64,000 bases of DNA from Flavobacterium sp. N502540 (GTDB lineage Bacteria > Bacteroidota > Bacteroidia > Flavobacteriales > Flavobacteriaceae), in assembly GCF_025947365.1 (NCBI RefSeq), contig NZ_CP110012.1, positions 1,364,001 to 1,428,000 on the forward strand. The letters are read 5' to 3'. The notes below the pieces were generated by a model that was given only the letters and a program-made list of their open reading frames with translations, did not search any database and was not told where the DNA came from. Position 1 is the stretch's first letter. Every line of letters starts with the position of its first letter. A program made the position numbers and the translations under genes. Below are positions 1-9,008 of this stretch, in pieces.

Positions 1-86
1 AGACTTTTCTCTTCGAGATCATTTTCTGAAAGTTCTTTGCGAAGATTTTTATAGTGTAATCGTAATTCTTTTTTATTCGTCGGCAT
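1..86 (-). CDS. 5-formyltetrahydrofolate cyclo-ligase, N-terminal fragment (cut by window edge)
   Basis: Only the first 28 codons are visible; the gene runs off the left edge. It reads M-P-T-N-K-K-E-L-R-L followed by a YKNLRKELS stretch, which matches the basic N-terminal helix of 5-formyl-THF cyclo-ligases (a KxxLRxxYKxxRxxLS pattern). That enzyme converts 5-formyl-THF to 5,10-methenyl-THF using ATP. The ATG at 84-86 lies inside the end of the upstream zinc-deacylase gene, so the two overlap by 14 bp and are probably co-transcribed. The assignment rests on the N-terminal pattern only; the ATP-binding residues lie outside the window. Confidence 0.7.
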   Translation of the reverse strand, partial: MPTNKKELRLHYKNLRKELSENDLEEKS

Positions 87-1053
87 ACTCGTCTCTGTTT
101 TTAGACATGTGGTAAATCGCATCTCCTTCATACACGATGGGTGAGTGATTGGCATTGATCACAAATCCGTCGTGCGGCGCTTTTACTTTTTGTTCAAATT
201 TACCAAACGGATCGGTAATAATGGCTAAGATAGTCCCTTTCGTTACAAAACGTCCAATCCTGTTATAATCATGCAGCAGACCCGAGCATTTCGCACGCAG
301 CCAAACTGAATTTTTAATGTAGATCGAGGGATCTTCTGCGGTTTCTACAAGATGTTTAGAATCCAGCATATTCAAATAATTCAACAAACGCTTCACCCCC
401 ATTACCCCTTCATTCGCCACTGAATCATTAATATCCAGAGATTTTCCGCCCTCAAAAAGCAGCATTTTTATATTAGCCTTTTCACAGGTAGTGCGAAATG
501 AACCGCTAATATTTTTAGAATACAAGGTAAAAGGCGCATTGAAGACATCGGCAAGTTCTTTCAGTTCCGGGTTGTTCTCCGTAATCCTGATTTGCGGAAC
601 ATTAAATCGGCTCGCTCCCCCGGCATGAAAATCAACCGCATAATCAATAATCGGCAAAATTTCTGCTACGATATGATAAGCGAAACGGCTTGCCAAAGAT
701 CCTTTTTTGCTCCCCGGGAAAACGCGGTTTAAGTCACGCCCGTCCGGAAATTCTCTGGATTTATTTACAAAACCGTAAATATTGATAATGGGAATGCAAA
801 TAATGGTTCCTTTAGCGGGACGGTTGATTTTTTTGCTGATCAGCTGTCGGACTATTTCAACTCCATTGATCTCGTCACCGTGGATTCCTGCCGAAAATAA
901 AACGACCGGACCTTCAATTTTTGAACGGCGTACGATAATCGGAATATTCAATTTTGTAGTGGTATGCAGACGTGCAATTTCAACGTTTATTGTTTTACTC
1001 TCTCCCGGCAGAACTGCTTCGCCAAAAATAATCAGGGGTTTGCTATTTTTCAT
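73..1053 (-). CDS. Succinylglutamate desuccinylase/aspartoacylase family zinc hydrolase
   Basis: 326 aa, a usual length for this M14-like carboxypeptidase-fold family, which removes acyl groups from amino acids or peptides. The zinc site is visible as HGDE (His58, Glu61) with His143 in DFHAGG. The substrate-binding arginine region is DGRDLNR (residues 104-110). A C-terminal beta domain follows from about residue 240. Family members of this type often sit beside RimK-type ligases in other bacteria, but none is seen here. It overlaps the start of the cyclo-ligase gene by 14 bp. The exact substrate cannot be told from sequence. Confidence 0.85.
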   Translation of the reverse strand: MKNSKPLIIFGEAVLPGESKTINVEIARLHTTTKLNIPIIVRRSKIEGPVVLFSAGIHGDEINGVEIVRQLISKKINRPAKGTIICIPIINIYGFVNKSREFPDGRDLNRVFPGSKKGSLASRFAYHIVAEILPIIDYAVDFHAGGASRFNVPQIRITENNPELKELADVFNAPFTLYSKNISGSFRTTCEKANIKMLLFEGGKSLDINDSVANEGVMGVKRLLNYLNMLDSKHLVETAEDPSIYIKNSVWLRAKCSGLLHDYNRIGRFVTKGTILAIITDPFGKFEQKVKAPHDGFVINANHSPIVYEGDAIYHMSKNRDEYADE

Positions 1054-1165
1054 GTAGAATTATAAAATCTAAATATAGAAATTATTCTTTTGATTTTGTA
1101 AATTTGAAACTAAATCAATGTTAAGCTTTTTAAAGCACAACACCTATCTTCAGAAACAAAACAGA

Positions 1166-2962
1166 ATGCACAAACCATCATCCTTAGATCTTCAAATCCT
1201 AACCTTGCCTGACAATCCGGGTGTGTATCAATATTATGACAAAGACGGGAAGATTTTATATGTTGGAAAAGCTAAGAACCTAAAAAAAAGAGTCTCCTCT
1301 TATTTCAATAAAATACACGATACTGCCAAGACCAACGTTTTGGTGAAGAAAATTGTAACCATAAAACACATCGTAGTTCCCACAGAAACTGATGCGCTTT
1401 TATTAGAGAATAATTTAATTAAAACACTGCAACCCCGTTATAATGTTTTGCTGCGCGACGACAAAAGCTATCCGTGGCTCTGCATAAAAAAAGAACCTTT
1501 TTCGAGAATATTCCATACGCGAAAAATGGTCAAAGACGGTTCTGAATATTTTGGTCCTTACACCAGTTTCAAAACGGTACATACTATTTTAGATCTAATT
1601 AAAGAATTGTACCCTTTGAGGACTTGTAATTTTGATTTAAGTCCATCCAATATTGATTCCGGAAAATTTAAAGTCTGTCTGGAATATCACATCGGTAACT
1701 GCAAAGGACCTTGTGAAGGACTTGAATCTCTGGAAGACTACCAAAGACAGGTGGATGCGATCCGTGAAATTCTAAAAGGGAATTTCAAAGAAAGCATGAA
1801 AGACTTCAAACGACTGATGACCCAGTATGCGAAAGATTTGCGTTTTGAAGAAGCTCAGAAAATAAAAGAAAAAATCGAAATTCTGGAGAATTACCAGTCG
1901 CGATCCACCATTGTTAATCCGAAGATTACAAACATTGATGTTTTCTCGATTGTTTCCGATGAAACGGCAGCTTATGTTAACTTCCTTCAAATCTCACACG
2001 GATCTATTATCCGTTCGCATACATTAGAAATGAAGAAAAAGCTGGAGGAGACGGATGAGGAATTATTAGAACTTGCGATTATAGAATTACGCGAGCGCTT
2101 TCAGTTGTTGTCTAAAGAAATTATCGTTCCGTTTGAAATTAATTTGGGGGAAAACATCAAAACTACCGTTCCTCAATTAGGAGATAAAAAACAAATATTA
2201 GAACTGTCTATTCGGAACGCGAAATTTTACCGAATCGAACAGCTCAAACAATTACAGATTGTAGACCCTGACCGACATACCAACCGGATCATGGCACAAA
2301 TGCAAAAAGACCTGCGATTGCCTGTCGAACCCCGTCACATTGAGTGTTTTGACAACTCGAACATTCAGGGAACAAATCCGGTAGCCGCCTGTGTGGTTTT
2401 TAAAGACGGGAAGCCAAGCAAAAAAGACTATCGTCATTTTAACGTTAAAACCGTTGAAGGTCCTGACGATTTTGCCTCGATGACCGAAATTGTCTACCGA
2501 CGTTACAAAAGATTACTGGACGAAAACGAACCATTGCCACAATTAATCATTATTGACGGTGGAAAAGGACAGCTTTCTGCAGCATTAAAAAGTATCGACG
2601 CTCTTGAACTGCGCGGCAAAATTGCGATCATCGGGATTGCGAAACGCCTTGAGGAATTATTTTACCCCGGAGATTCAATTCCGTTGTATCTCGATAAAAA
2701 ATCTGAAACTTTAAAAGTAATTCAGCAATTGCGAAATGAGGCGCACCGATTTGGGATCACTTTTCACAGAGACAAACGAAGCAAAGCCGCACTTAACTCC
2801 TCCGTAGAAAGCATACCCGGCATTGGCGAAAAAACAATGCTCACGTTAATACAACATTTCAAAAGTGTTAAAAGATTGAAACTGGCTACCGAAAAAGAAA
2901 TATCTGATGTAATAGGGGTATCAAAAGCCAAAAAAATTGTCGACTTTTACAAAACCAACTAG
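1166..2962 (+). CDS. uvrC: Excinuclease ABC subunit C
   Basis: About 598 aa with the standard UvrC order: N-terminal GIY-YIG nuclease (GVYQYY with YVGKAKNLKKR near residues 15-45), a cysteine-containing middle section, a UVR motif (near residue 205-235), the RNase H-like C-terminal nuclease (ECFDNSNIQG, IDGGKGQL) and a final helix-hairpin-helix (IPGIGEKT). It makes both incisions in nucleotide excision repair with UvrAB. An upstream ATG at 1118 would add 16 residues, but a TAAATTTG -7 box at 1099-1106 would place the transcript start at about 1113. Flavobacterial UvrC begins like the ATG at 1166, so I use that start. The patatin gene follows after 8 bp. Confidence 0.95.
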   Translation: MHKPSSLDLQILTLPDNPGVYQYYDKDGKILYVGKAKNLKKRVSSYFNKIHDTAKTNVLVKKIVTIKHIVVPTETDALLLENNLIKTLQPRYNVLLRDDKSYPWLCIKKEPFSRIFHTRKMVKDGSEYFGPYTSFKTVHTILDLIKELYPLRTCNFDLSPSNIDSGKFKVCLEYHIGNCKGPCEGLESLEDYQRQVDAIREILKGNFKESMKDFKRLMTQYAKDLRFEEAQKIKEKIEILENYQSRSTIVNPKITNIDVFSIVSDETAAYVNFLQISHGSIIRSHTLEMKKKLEETDEELLELAIIELRERFQLLSKEIIVPFEINLGENIKTTVPQLGDKKQILELSIRNAKFYRIEQLKQLQIVDPDRHTNRIMAQMQKDLRLPVEPRHIECFDNSNIQGTNPVAACVVFKDGKPSKKDYRHFNVKTVEGPDDFASMTEIVYRRYKRLLDENEPLPQLIIIDGGKGQLSAALKSIDALELRGKIAIIGIAKRLEELFYPGDSIPLYLDKKSETLKVIQQLRNEAHRFGITFHRDKRSKAALNSSVESIPGIGEKTMLTLIQHFKSVKRLKLATEKEISDVIGVSKAKKIVDFYKTN

Positions 2963-2970
2963 TTATCTTC

Positions 2971-5328
2971 ATGCGTACAGATCAACTGCCCCACAAAAAT
3001 ACCACATCGAAACTTTTTTTTTCTAAACTGAAAAAAGACGCTTCAAGAATCATTCTGTTCTTTCAGAAAACGAAAAACCTTTGTATTTCGCAGTTCTCTG
3101 TTTCAATCTCCAGTGCAATTCTACTTCTTTCTTTGCTACTGCTGATAAACTCGCAAAACGCATTTTCGCAGGATCAAAAAAAAGACAGTATTAAAAGACC
3201 CAAAATCGGATTGGTTTTAAGTGGCGGAGGTGCAAAAGGATTTGCTCATATTGGAGTTTTAAAAGTTCTGGAAGAAGCCGGAATTAAAATCGACTATATC
3301 GGTGGTACCAGTATGGGATCTATAATTGGGGGACTTTATGCCTCCGGTTACAATGCCTCTCAAATTGATTCCATTTTCAAGAAAACCAACTTTGACGAAC
3401 TCATCAACGATTACATACCGCGATCATCCAAAAACTTCTATGGCAAAAAAAATGATGAGTTATATGCCATTACATTGCCTTTTAGCAACTTCAGAATTGG
3501 GATTCCGGAAGCCCTTTCAAAAGGGATGTACAATTACAATTTGTTAAGTGGTCTTACCCGAAATGTACGTCATGTACGTGATTTCAATCAACTCCCAACT
3601 CCTTTTTTATGTATCGGAACTAATATTGAAACCGGAGAAGAAGTTTTACTGAACAAAGGAAATCTCGTTCAGGCTATGATGGCGAGTTCAGCATTCCCTT
3701 CCCTGTTCACTCCTGTCGAAATTGATGGAAACCTGCTGGTTGATGGAGGTGTTGTCAACAACTATCCCATAAAAGAAGTTCGTAATCTGGGCGCTGATAT
3801 TATTATTGGTGTCGATGTTCAGGACGATCTTATGAATCGTAAAAATCTGAAAAACGCGACCAAGATACTCGTGCAAATTACCAATCTGCAGTCTATCGAT
3901 AAGATGAAAAATAAAATCAAGGATACCGATGTTTATATCAAACCGGACATTCGCGATTATGGCGTAATTTCATTTGACAAAGGAGAAGAAATTATCCGAA
4001 AAGGAGAAGAAGCCGCTTTTGCGGTCTATGAAAGAATCAAATCTTTAACGGATGAAGCTCATTTTTATAAAAAACCCAAACTAAAAATCGCCAGTGACAC
4101 ACTGCAAATCAAAGAGATAAACAGTGAGAATCTTGAGAATTACACAAAAGAATACATTCGTGGAAAGCTGCGTTTTAAACCCGGAAGCACTATAACCTAC
4201 AGCGATCTTAAAACCGGAATCAATAACCTGAATGCTACCCAGAACTTCAGTACCATTTCCTACTGTCTGCAGCCGGATGACCAACAGGACGATCTTGATA
4301 TAGTCTTAAAAGAAAATCCCACTCAGACTTTTTTAAAACTAGGTCTGCATTATGACGGGCTATACAAAAGTGGAATTCTGCTAAATCTTACCCACAAAAA
4401 GACTCTTTTTAAAAATGATGTTACCTCGCTTGATGTTATCCTGGGAGATAACTTCAGGTACGACTTTAACTATTATATAGAAAACGGTTTTAATATCAGT
4501 TTTGGATTCCAGTCACGTTTGAATCAATTTAATCGGAATGTCACCACAAGCATTAATACCTTAACGGCACAGAATCCAAATGTAAATCTTATTAATGTTG
4601 ACTTCTTAGACATTACCAATCAGGCTTATTTTCAAACCATCTTTGTACAAAAATTTTTAATGGGTGGCGGCTTTGAATACAAATACTTAAAAATAGACTC
4701 TCCAACACTTACCAATACAGTAAATACTATTGAAAAGAGCAGCTATCTTAGTCTTTTTGGTTATTTAAAATACGATTCATTCGACAGCAAAAGCTTCCCT
4801 CGCTCCGGTTGGTACTTCTCTACCGATTTACAAACCTACTTAGCGTCGTCTGACTATACACGACAATTTAAACCATTCTCGATTGCAAAGGCCGAAATTG
4901 CTTTTGTAAAAACGTTCTTCAGAAAGGCTACTTTCAAAATTGACGCCGACGCGGGGTTTAACATTGGCAGCGACAGCGTTCCGTTTTTCGACTTTATACT
5001 CGGAGGATATGGCTATAGCAAAATCAACAACTTCAATTATTTCTATGGATATGATTTTCTAAGTATAGCCGGAAACAGCTTTATAAAAACGGGAATTACT
5101 CTCGATTATGAAATTTTCAAAAAGAATCACGTAAATCTTTCTGCTAACTTTGCCAACTTGGGAGATGATATTTTTACGAAGGTAGACTGGATTTCAATGC
5201 CAAAATATACCGGATATGCTGTTGGTTATGGACTCGAAACCATCATTGGTCCTATCGAAATTAAACAATCCTGGTCTCCGGAAATGTCTAAAAGCTACAC
5301 CTGGTTTAGTATTGGGTTTTTATTTTAG
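2971..5328 (+). CDS. Patatin-like phospholipase with C-terminal outer-membrane beta-barrel (PlpD-like)
   Basis: 785 aa. After an extended N-terminus and a hydrophobic signal segment (about residues 46-66, ending in FSQ) comes a patatin domain: oxyanion loop GGGAKG (85-90), nucleophile elbow GTSMG with Ser114, and catalytic Asp258 in DGG. Next is a POTRA-like stretch (about 375-440) and a C-terminal half rich in alternating beta-strand segments that ends in aromatic GFLF, as expected for a BamA/Omp85-type barrel. This is the architecture of type Vd autotransporter lipases. The 45 residues before the signal segment are unusual and no later ATG exists before the active site, so the true start may be non-ATG. 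It lies 8 bp behind uvrC and is probably co-transcribed with it. Confidence 0.88.
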   Translation: MRTDQLPHKNTTSKLFFSKLKKDASRIILFFQKTKNLCISQFSVSISSAILLLSLLLLINSQNAFSQDQKKDSIKRPKIGLVLSGGGAKGFAHIGVLKVLEEAGIKIDYIGGTSMGSIIGGLYASGYNASQIDSIFKKTNFDELINDYIPRSSKNFYGKKNDELYAITLPFSNFRIGIPEALSKGMYNYNLLSGLTRNVRHVRDFNQLPTPFLCIGTNIETGEEVLLNKGNLVQAMMASSAFPSLFTPVEIDGNLLVDGGVVNNYPIKEVRNLGADIIIGVDVQDDLMNRKNLKNATKILVQITNLQSIDKMKNKIKDTDVYIKPDIRDYGVISFDKGEEIIRKGEEAAFAVYERIKSLTDEAHFYKKPKLKIASDTLQIKEINSENLENYTKEYIRGKLRFKPGSTITYSDLKTGINNLNATQNFSTISYCLQPDDQQDDLDIVLKENPTQTFLKLGLHYDGLYKSGILLNLTHKKTLFKNDVTSLDVILGDNFRYDFNYYIENGFNISFGFQSRLNQFNRNVTTSINTLTAQNPNVNLINVDFLDITNQAYFQTIFVQKFLMGGGFEYKYLKIDSPTLTNTVNTIEKSSYLSLFGYLKYDSFDSKSFPRSGWYFSTDLQTYLASSDYTRQFKPFSIAKAEIAFVKTFFRKATFKIDADAGFNIGSDSVPFFDFILGGYGYSKINNFNYFYGYDFLSIAGNSFIKTGITLDYEIFKKNHVNLSANFANLGDDIFTKVDWISMPKYTGYAVGYGLETIIGPIEIKQSWSPEMSKSYTWFSIGFLF

Positions 5329-5645
5329 CAGTAAAGCAAAGAATTGTTCAACAAAATTGTACTATTTTTTTGCCCTATAAAAATTATATCAAAAAAAATT
5401 AAAATAAATCATGTTTATAAATGATATAATTTATAATTTTACTCAGCAAAAATTACGACATTTGTTATAATGAAAACAAAATGGACAGGTTTATTAGAGT
5501 ATCTTCAATTCCTCATCAAGAGAAATCCTGAGTGAAGCTATCGAATTGAGATAATTGGTCAATTTTAAGAAATTGAGCTGGTTATCTGTTCACACAATTC
5601 AAATTTTCAAATTATCTAATTTTAAAATTATCTAATAGAAAAGCC
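5329..5645. other. Non-coding stretch before hmgA
   Basis: 317 bp of AT-rich DNA without a convincing gene. An ATG at 5470 opens 21 codons ending at 5535, which I do not call. The last 60 bp contain the TTATCTAATTTT-type words seen again around 6900 and 7380-7540. No clear terminator for the patatin gene was found. Confidence 0.5.
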
Positions 5646-6803
5646 ATGCCATTATATCACAAACTTGGAGACTTCCCTCAAAAGAGACACACACAATTCG
5701 AAAAACCTAACGGAGGTTTTTACTACGAACAATTATTCGGAACTGAAGGTTTTCACGGGCACTCGTCATTATCTTATCATGTTCACAGACCAACTCAGGT
5801 AAAAGAAATTTTAAATTCCTATTCCGTTGAGCCAAAAATTGCCATCGGAAAAAATATAAAATCGTTACTTTTTAAAGGTTTTGAATTAAAACCTGAAAAT
5901 GACTTTTTGGACAGCCGTAAAGCCATGATGGTTAATAAAGACTGTATCATTGGACTGGCAGCTCCTAAAGAATCACTTCGAAATTATTTCTACAAAAATG
6001 CCGATGCCGATGAAATGCTTTTCATCCACAAAGGAAAAGGTAAATTAAGAACCATGTTAGGTAACATTCCGTTTGAATATGGTGATTACCTAATTATTCC
6101 AAGAGGCATTATTTATCAAATCGAATTCGAGACAGAAGAAAACCGACTTTTTTATGTCGAATCTTACTCTCCTTTTTATACCCCAAAACGTTATAAAAAC
6201 CAATCAGGACAACATTTAGAGCATTCCCCATTTTGCGAACGCGATTTTATTTTGCCAAACGAATTGGAAACACATGACGAAAAAGGCGATTTTTTAATTA
6301 AAATCAAAAAAGAGGGCATGATTCACGAAGTGGTTTACGCTACGCATCCATTTGATGTAGTGGGTTGGGACGGTTACAATTTCCCATACGGATTCTCGAT
6401 TCATAATTTTGAACCTATAACGGGACGTGTTCACCAACCGCCTCCGGTACACCAAACATTCGAAACGGCCACTTTTGTCGTTTGTTCTTTCTGCCCAAGA
6501 CTTTACGATTATCATCCGAAAGCAATTCCGGCGCCTTACAATCACAGCAATATAGATTCTGATGAAGTTCTATATTATGTAGATGGTGACTTCATGAGCC
6601 GTAACAATATTGAGCAGGGTCATATCACTTTACACCCAAAAGGAATTCCACACGGTCCGGCGCCAGGCGCAATGGAACGCAGCATTGGTCACACAGAAAC
6701 ACAAGAATTAGCCGTTATGGTTGATACTTTCCGTCCACTTATGGTTACAGAAGAAGCCATGGGTCTTGACGACGGTCAGTATTACAAATCCTGGACGGAG
6801 TAA
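5646..6803 (+). CDS. hmgA: Homogentisate 1,2-dioxygenase
   Basis: 385 aa cupin-fold iron dioxygenase that opens the homogentisate ring to maleylacetoacetate in tyrosine and phenylalanine breakdown. The family's proline- and histidine-rich motif HQPPPVHQTFE is at residues 263-273. His300, Glu307 and His336 are candidate iron ligands in the C-terminal barrel. Length fits the shorter Bacteroidota form. The HPPD gene that makes homogentisate lies 0.75 kb downstream on the same strand, separated by a four-helix-bundle gene and repeats. Confidence 0.95.
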   Translation: MPLYHKLGDFPQKRHTQFEKPNGGFYYEQLFGTEGFHGHSSLSYHVHRPTQVKEILNSYSVEPKIAIGKNIKSLLFKGFELKPENDFLDSRKAMMVNKDCIIGLAAPKESLRNYFYKNADADEMLFIHKGKGKLRTMLGNIPFEYGDYLIIPRGIIYQIEFETEENRLFYVESYSPFYTPKRYKNQSGQHLEHSPFCERDFILPNELETHDEKGDFLIKIKKEGMIHEVVYATHPFDVVGWDGYNFPYGFSIHNFEPITGRVHQPPPVHQTFETATFVVCSFCPRLYDYHPKAIPAPYNHSNIDSDEVLYYVDGDFMSRNNIEQGHITLHPKGIPHGPAPGAMERSIGHTETQELAVMVDTFRPLMVTEEAMGLDDGQYYKSWTE

Positions 6804-6812
6804 AATTAGTCA

Positions 6813-6876
6813 ATGTGGCAGTTAGATAATGTGACAATTAGGCAATGTGACAATTAGGCAATGTGTTAATTAGACA
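6813..6876. repeat. Four tandem 16-bp units
   Basis: Four head-to-tail copies of a 16-mer of the form ATGTGrCArTTAGryA start at 6813, 6829, 6845 and 6861. The two middle copies are identical. They lie directly after hmgA and use the same TTAG/ATGTG words as the palindromic gaps on the other side of the four-helix-bundle gene. Confidence 0.85.
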
Positions 6877-6968
6877 ATAAAAAGTAGTCTTTAGATTACA
6901 AATTGATATCTTTAGCAAATATAAAAATTTATCAAATTTTCTAATTATCTCATTAACTAATTAAAACA

Positions 6969-7328
6969 ATGACTTTCAATGACAAGTATAAAGACAATGT
7001 TCTTTTAACAAAAACATTCAATTTCGCCCTAAACATAATTGATTTCACGAGTGAACTTCAGGAACAAAAGAAATTTGTAATCGCCAATCAACTATTAAAA
7101 AGCGGAACATCAATTGGAGCGAACTCAAAAGAAGCACAAAACGCAGAAAGCAAGGCCGATTTTATTCATAAATTAAAAATTGCAATCAAAGAAGCTGACG
7201 AAACTGAGTATTGGTTGTTTTTATGCGAAGCACATAAGGATTATCCAAATTGTAAAAATCTGTTAAACGATTTATCAGAAATTCTAAAAATTCTAAACAA
7301 AATAATATCAACATCTAAAATGAAATAA
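6969..7328 (+). CDS. Four helix bundle protein (23S rRNA intervening-sequence protein family)
   Basis: 119 aa, almost all helical, with the family core: a FALNII helix, a QLLKSGTSIGAN motif near residues 41-52, KADFIHKLKIAIKEADETEYWL near 64-85 and a final amphipathic helix. The family is named after proteins encoded in 23S rRNA intervening sequences and includes the DGR accessory protein Avd. Its function is unknown, probably nucleic-acid binding. It is wedged between hmgA and hppD and flanked on both sides by word repeats. Its last codons are duplicated downstream. No reverse transcriptase is nearby, so a DGR is not indicated. Confidence 0.85.
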   Translation: MTFNDKYKDNVLLTKTFNFALNIIDFTSELQEQKKFVIANQLLKSGTSIGANSKEAQNAESKADFIHKLKIAIKEADETEYWLFLCEAHKDYPNCKNLLNDLSEILKILNKIISTSKMK

Positions 7329-7547
7329 TTAGATAATTTGTAAATGTGTCAATGTGATAATTTTTATCGGAACATACATTATCTAATTTTCTAATTAACT
7401 CATTTTCTAATTAAAAAAATCTAAACAAAATAATATCAACATCAAAAATGAGATAATTTGATAATGTGATAATTCAGAAATCATCTTAATTATTAAATCG
7501 ACTAATTATCTAATTGACCAATTAACTCATTTTCTAATTTAAACATC
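7292..7547. repeat. Two diverged 128-bp tandem units starting inside the four-helix-bundle gene
   Basis: Unit 1 (7292-7419) starts in the last 12 codons of the upstream gene and unit 2 (7420-7547) repeats it. Both begin with TCTAAACAAAATAATATCAA, continue through the stop region, carry TAATTTG/ATGTGATAATTT words, and end with TAACTCATTTTCTAATT. Unit 2 abuts the hppD start codon. Each unit also contains the complementary TTATCTAATT words, so each can fold on itself. Confidence 0.8.
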
Positions 7548-8708
7548 ATGTCAAAAGAAGTAAAATCAGTAGAATACGGATTGGAAAAAATCTTTGAAGG
7601 AGCACAGGATTTCCTTCCGTTATTAGGAACCGATTATGTAGAATTCTACGTCGGGAATGCAAAACAATCGGCACATTATTATAAGACAGCTTTCGGATAT
7701 CAGTCATTAGCATACGCCGGACTGGAAACAGGAGTAAAAGACAAAGCTTCTTATGTTTTAAAACAGGACAAAATCAGAATTGTTCTAACAACACCTCTAA
7801 CACAGGATTCACCTATTCACGAACACCTTAAAAAACACGGTGACGGTGTAAAAGTAGCCGCTCTTTGGGTAGAAGATGCCAGAAGTGCCTACGAAGAAAC
7901 GATAAAACGCGGTGCCCGTTCTTTTATGGAACCAACTGTTGAATCGGACGAATTTGGAGAAGTGGTCCGTTCCGGAATCTACACTTACGGAGAAACGGTT
8001 CACATTTTCGTGGAAAGAAAAAACTACAACGGTATTTTCCTTCCGGGGTATCAGGAATGGAAATCGGATTACAATCCGGAACCGACAGGTTTAAAATACA
8101 TCGACCACATGGTTGGAAATGTAGGCTGGAACGAAATGAATACCTGGGTAAAATTCTACGAAGATGTTATGGGATTTGTAAATTTCTTATCCTTTGATGA
8201 CAAACAAATTACCACAGAATATTCAGCATTGATGAGTAAAGTAATGTCTAACGGAAACGGAAGAATCAAATTTCCTATTAACGAACCGGCTGAAGGAAAG
8301 AAAAAATCTCAAATCGAAGAATATTTAGATTTCTACGGTGGACCCGGAATTCAGCACATTGCCATTGCAACAGATGACATCATCAAAACGGTATCACAAT
8401 TGAGAGCACGAGGTGTTGAATTTTTATCTGCTCCTCCTCACACTTACTACCAGGCAATTCCTGAAAGATTAGGCGTGCATATGGATATGATGAAAGAAGA
8501 CATTAACGAAATCGAAAAGCTGGCGATTATGGTCGATGCAGACGAGGACGGTTACTTGTTACAAATATTTACAAAGCCTGTTCAGGACCGACCAACACTA
8601 TTTTTCGAAATTATACAAAGAATGGGCGCAAAAGGATTCGGCGCAGGAAACTTTAAAGCCCTTTTCGAGTCAATCGAGAGAGAGCAGGAATTGAGAGGAA
8701 CGTTGTAA
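7548..8708 (+). CDS. hppD: 4-Hydroxyphenylpyruvate dioxygenase
   Basis: 386 aa Fe(II) dioxygenase of the vicinal-oxygen-chelate fold that converts 4-hydroxyphenylpyruvate to homogentisate, the substrate of HmgA encoded upstream. The iron ligands are readable as His187 (YIDHMVGN), His270 (GIQHIAIAT) and Glu354 (LFFEIIQR). The two-domain arrangement and length are standard. The FGAGNFKALFESIE segment at the C-terminus forms the active-site lid helix. An ATG is preceded by the AT-rich tandem repeat rather than a Shine-Dalgarno. Confidence 0.96.
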   Translation: MSKEVKSVEYGLEKIFEGAQDFLPLLGTDYVEFYVGNAKQSAHYYKTAFGYQSLAYAGLETGVKDKASYVLKQDKIRIVLTTPLTQDSPIHEHLKKHGDGVKVAALWVEDARSAYEETIKRGARSFMEPTVESDEFGEVVRSGIYTYGETVHIFVERKNYNGIFLPGYQEWKSDYNPEPTGLKYIDHMVGNVGWNEMNTWVKFYEDVMGFVNFLSFDDKQITTEYSALMSKVMSNGNGRIKFPINEPAEGKKKSQIEEYLDFYGGPGIQHIAIATDDIIKTVSQLRARGVEFLSAPPHTYYQAIPERLGVHMDMMKEDINEIEKLAIMVDADEDGYLLQIFTKPVQDRPTLFFEIIQRMGAKGFGAGNFKALFESIEREQELRGTL

Positions 8709-8831
8709 AAATGCATTTTTTTTACATTATGCAAAAAAATTCTCTGTAAAATGATGGTTTTTATGCAAATGTTATGTTAAACTCACTTTTTAACATTTAT
8801 TTTTTGAACTTTGTATCTATCTTTGCACTCG

Positions 8832-8941
8832 CAAATCAGGAAGGGGTGGTTTCCTTCCGAATTGATATAAATTTCATAATTTATAGTTTTTTGGTTAGTT
8901 AATAGCATAAAAACTCCGTCATTCCTTGACGGAGTTTTTTT
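8832..8941 (+). ncRNA. Candidate small RNA between hppD and the DUF3108 gene
   Basis: A TATCTTTG -7 box (8818-8825) is followed by about 110 bp without an ORF that end in a strong rho-independent terminator (8911-8941). Near the 5' end GGAAGG (8839-8844) and CCTTCC (8853-8858) form a compact hairpin. A promoter, a 5' stem-loop and a terminator without a gene between them suggest an independent short transcript. No well-placed -33 TTG was found and no known RNA family was recognised. Confidence 0.35.
8911..8941 (+). terminator. Rho-independent terminator
   Basis: A perfect 11-bp stem (AAACTCCGTCA, 8911-8921, with its complement at 8927-8937), a 5-nt loop and a T-run to 8941. Confidence 0.88.
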
Positions 8942-9008
8942 GTTTTGATACATTTGGAATAAAATTTGCATTTATATACCTTTAATAGTGAAATGTAAAA
9001 AATGTACT

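Noticed and set aside
5470..5535. 21-codon ORF before hmgA
   Set aside because: Too short to support without homology; no clear promoter or partner.
6969..7328. Diversity-generating retroelement accessory gene (Avd)
   Set aside because: No reverse transcriptase, template repeat or variable gene nearby; only the generic four-helix-bundle family is supported.
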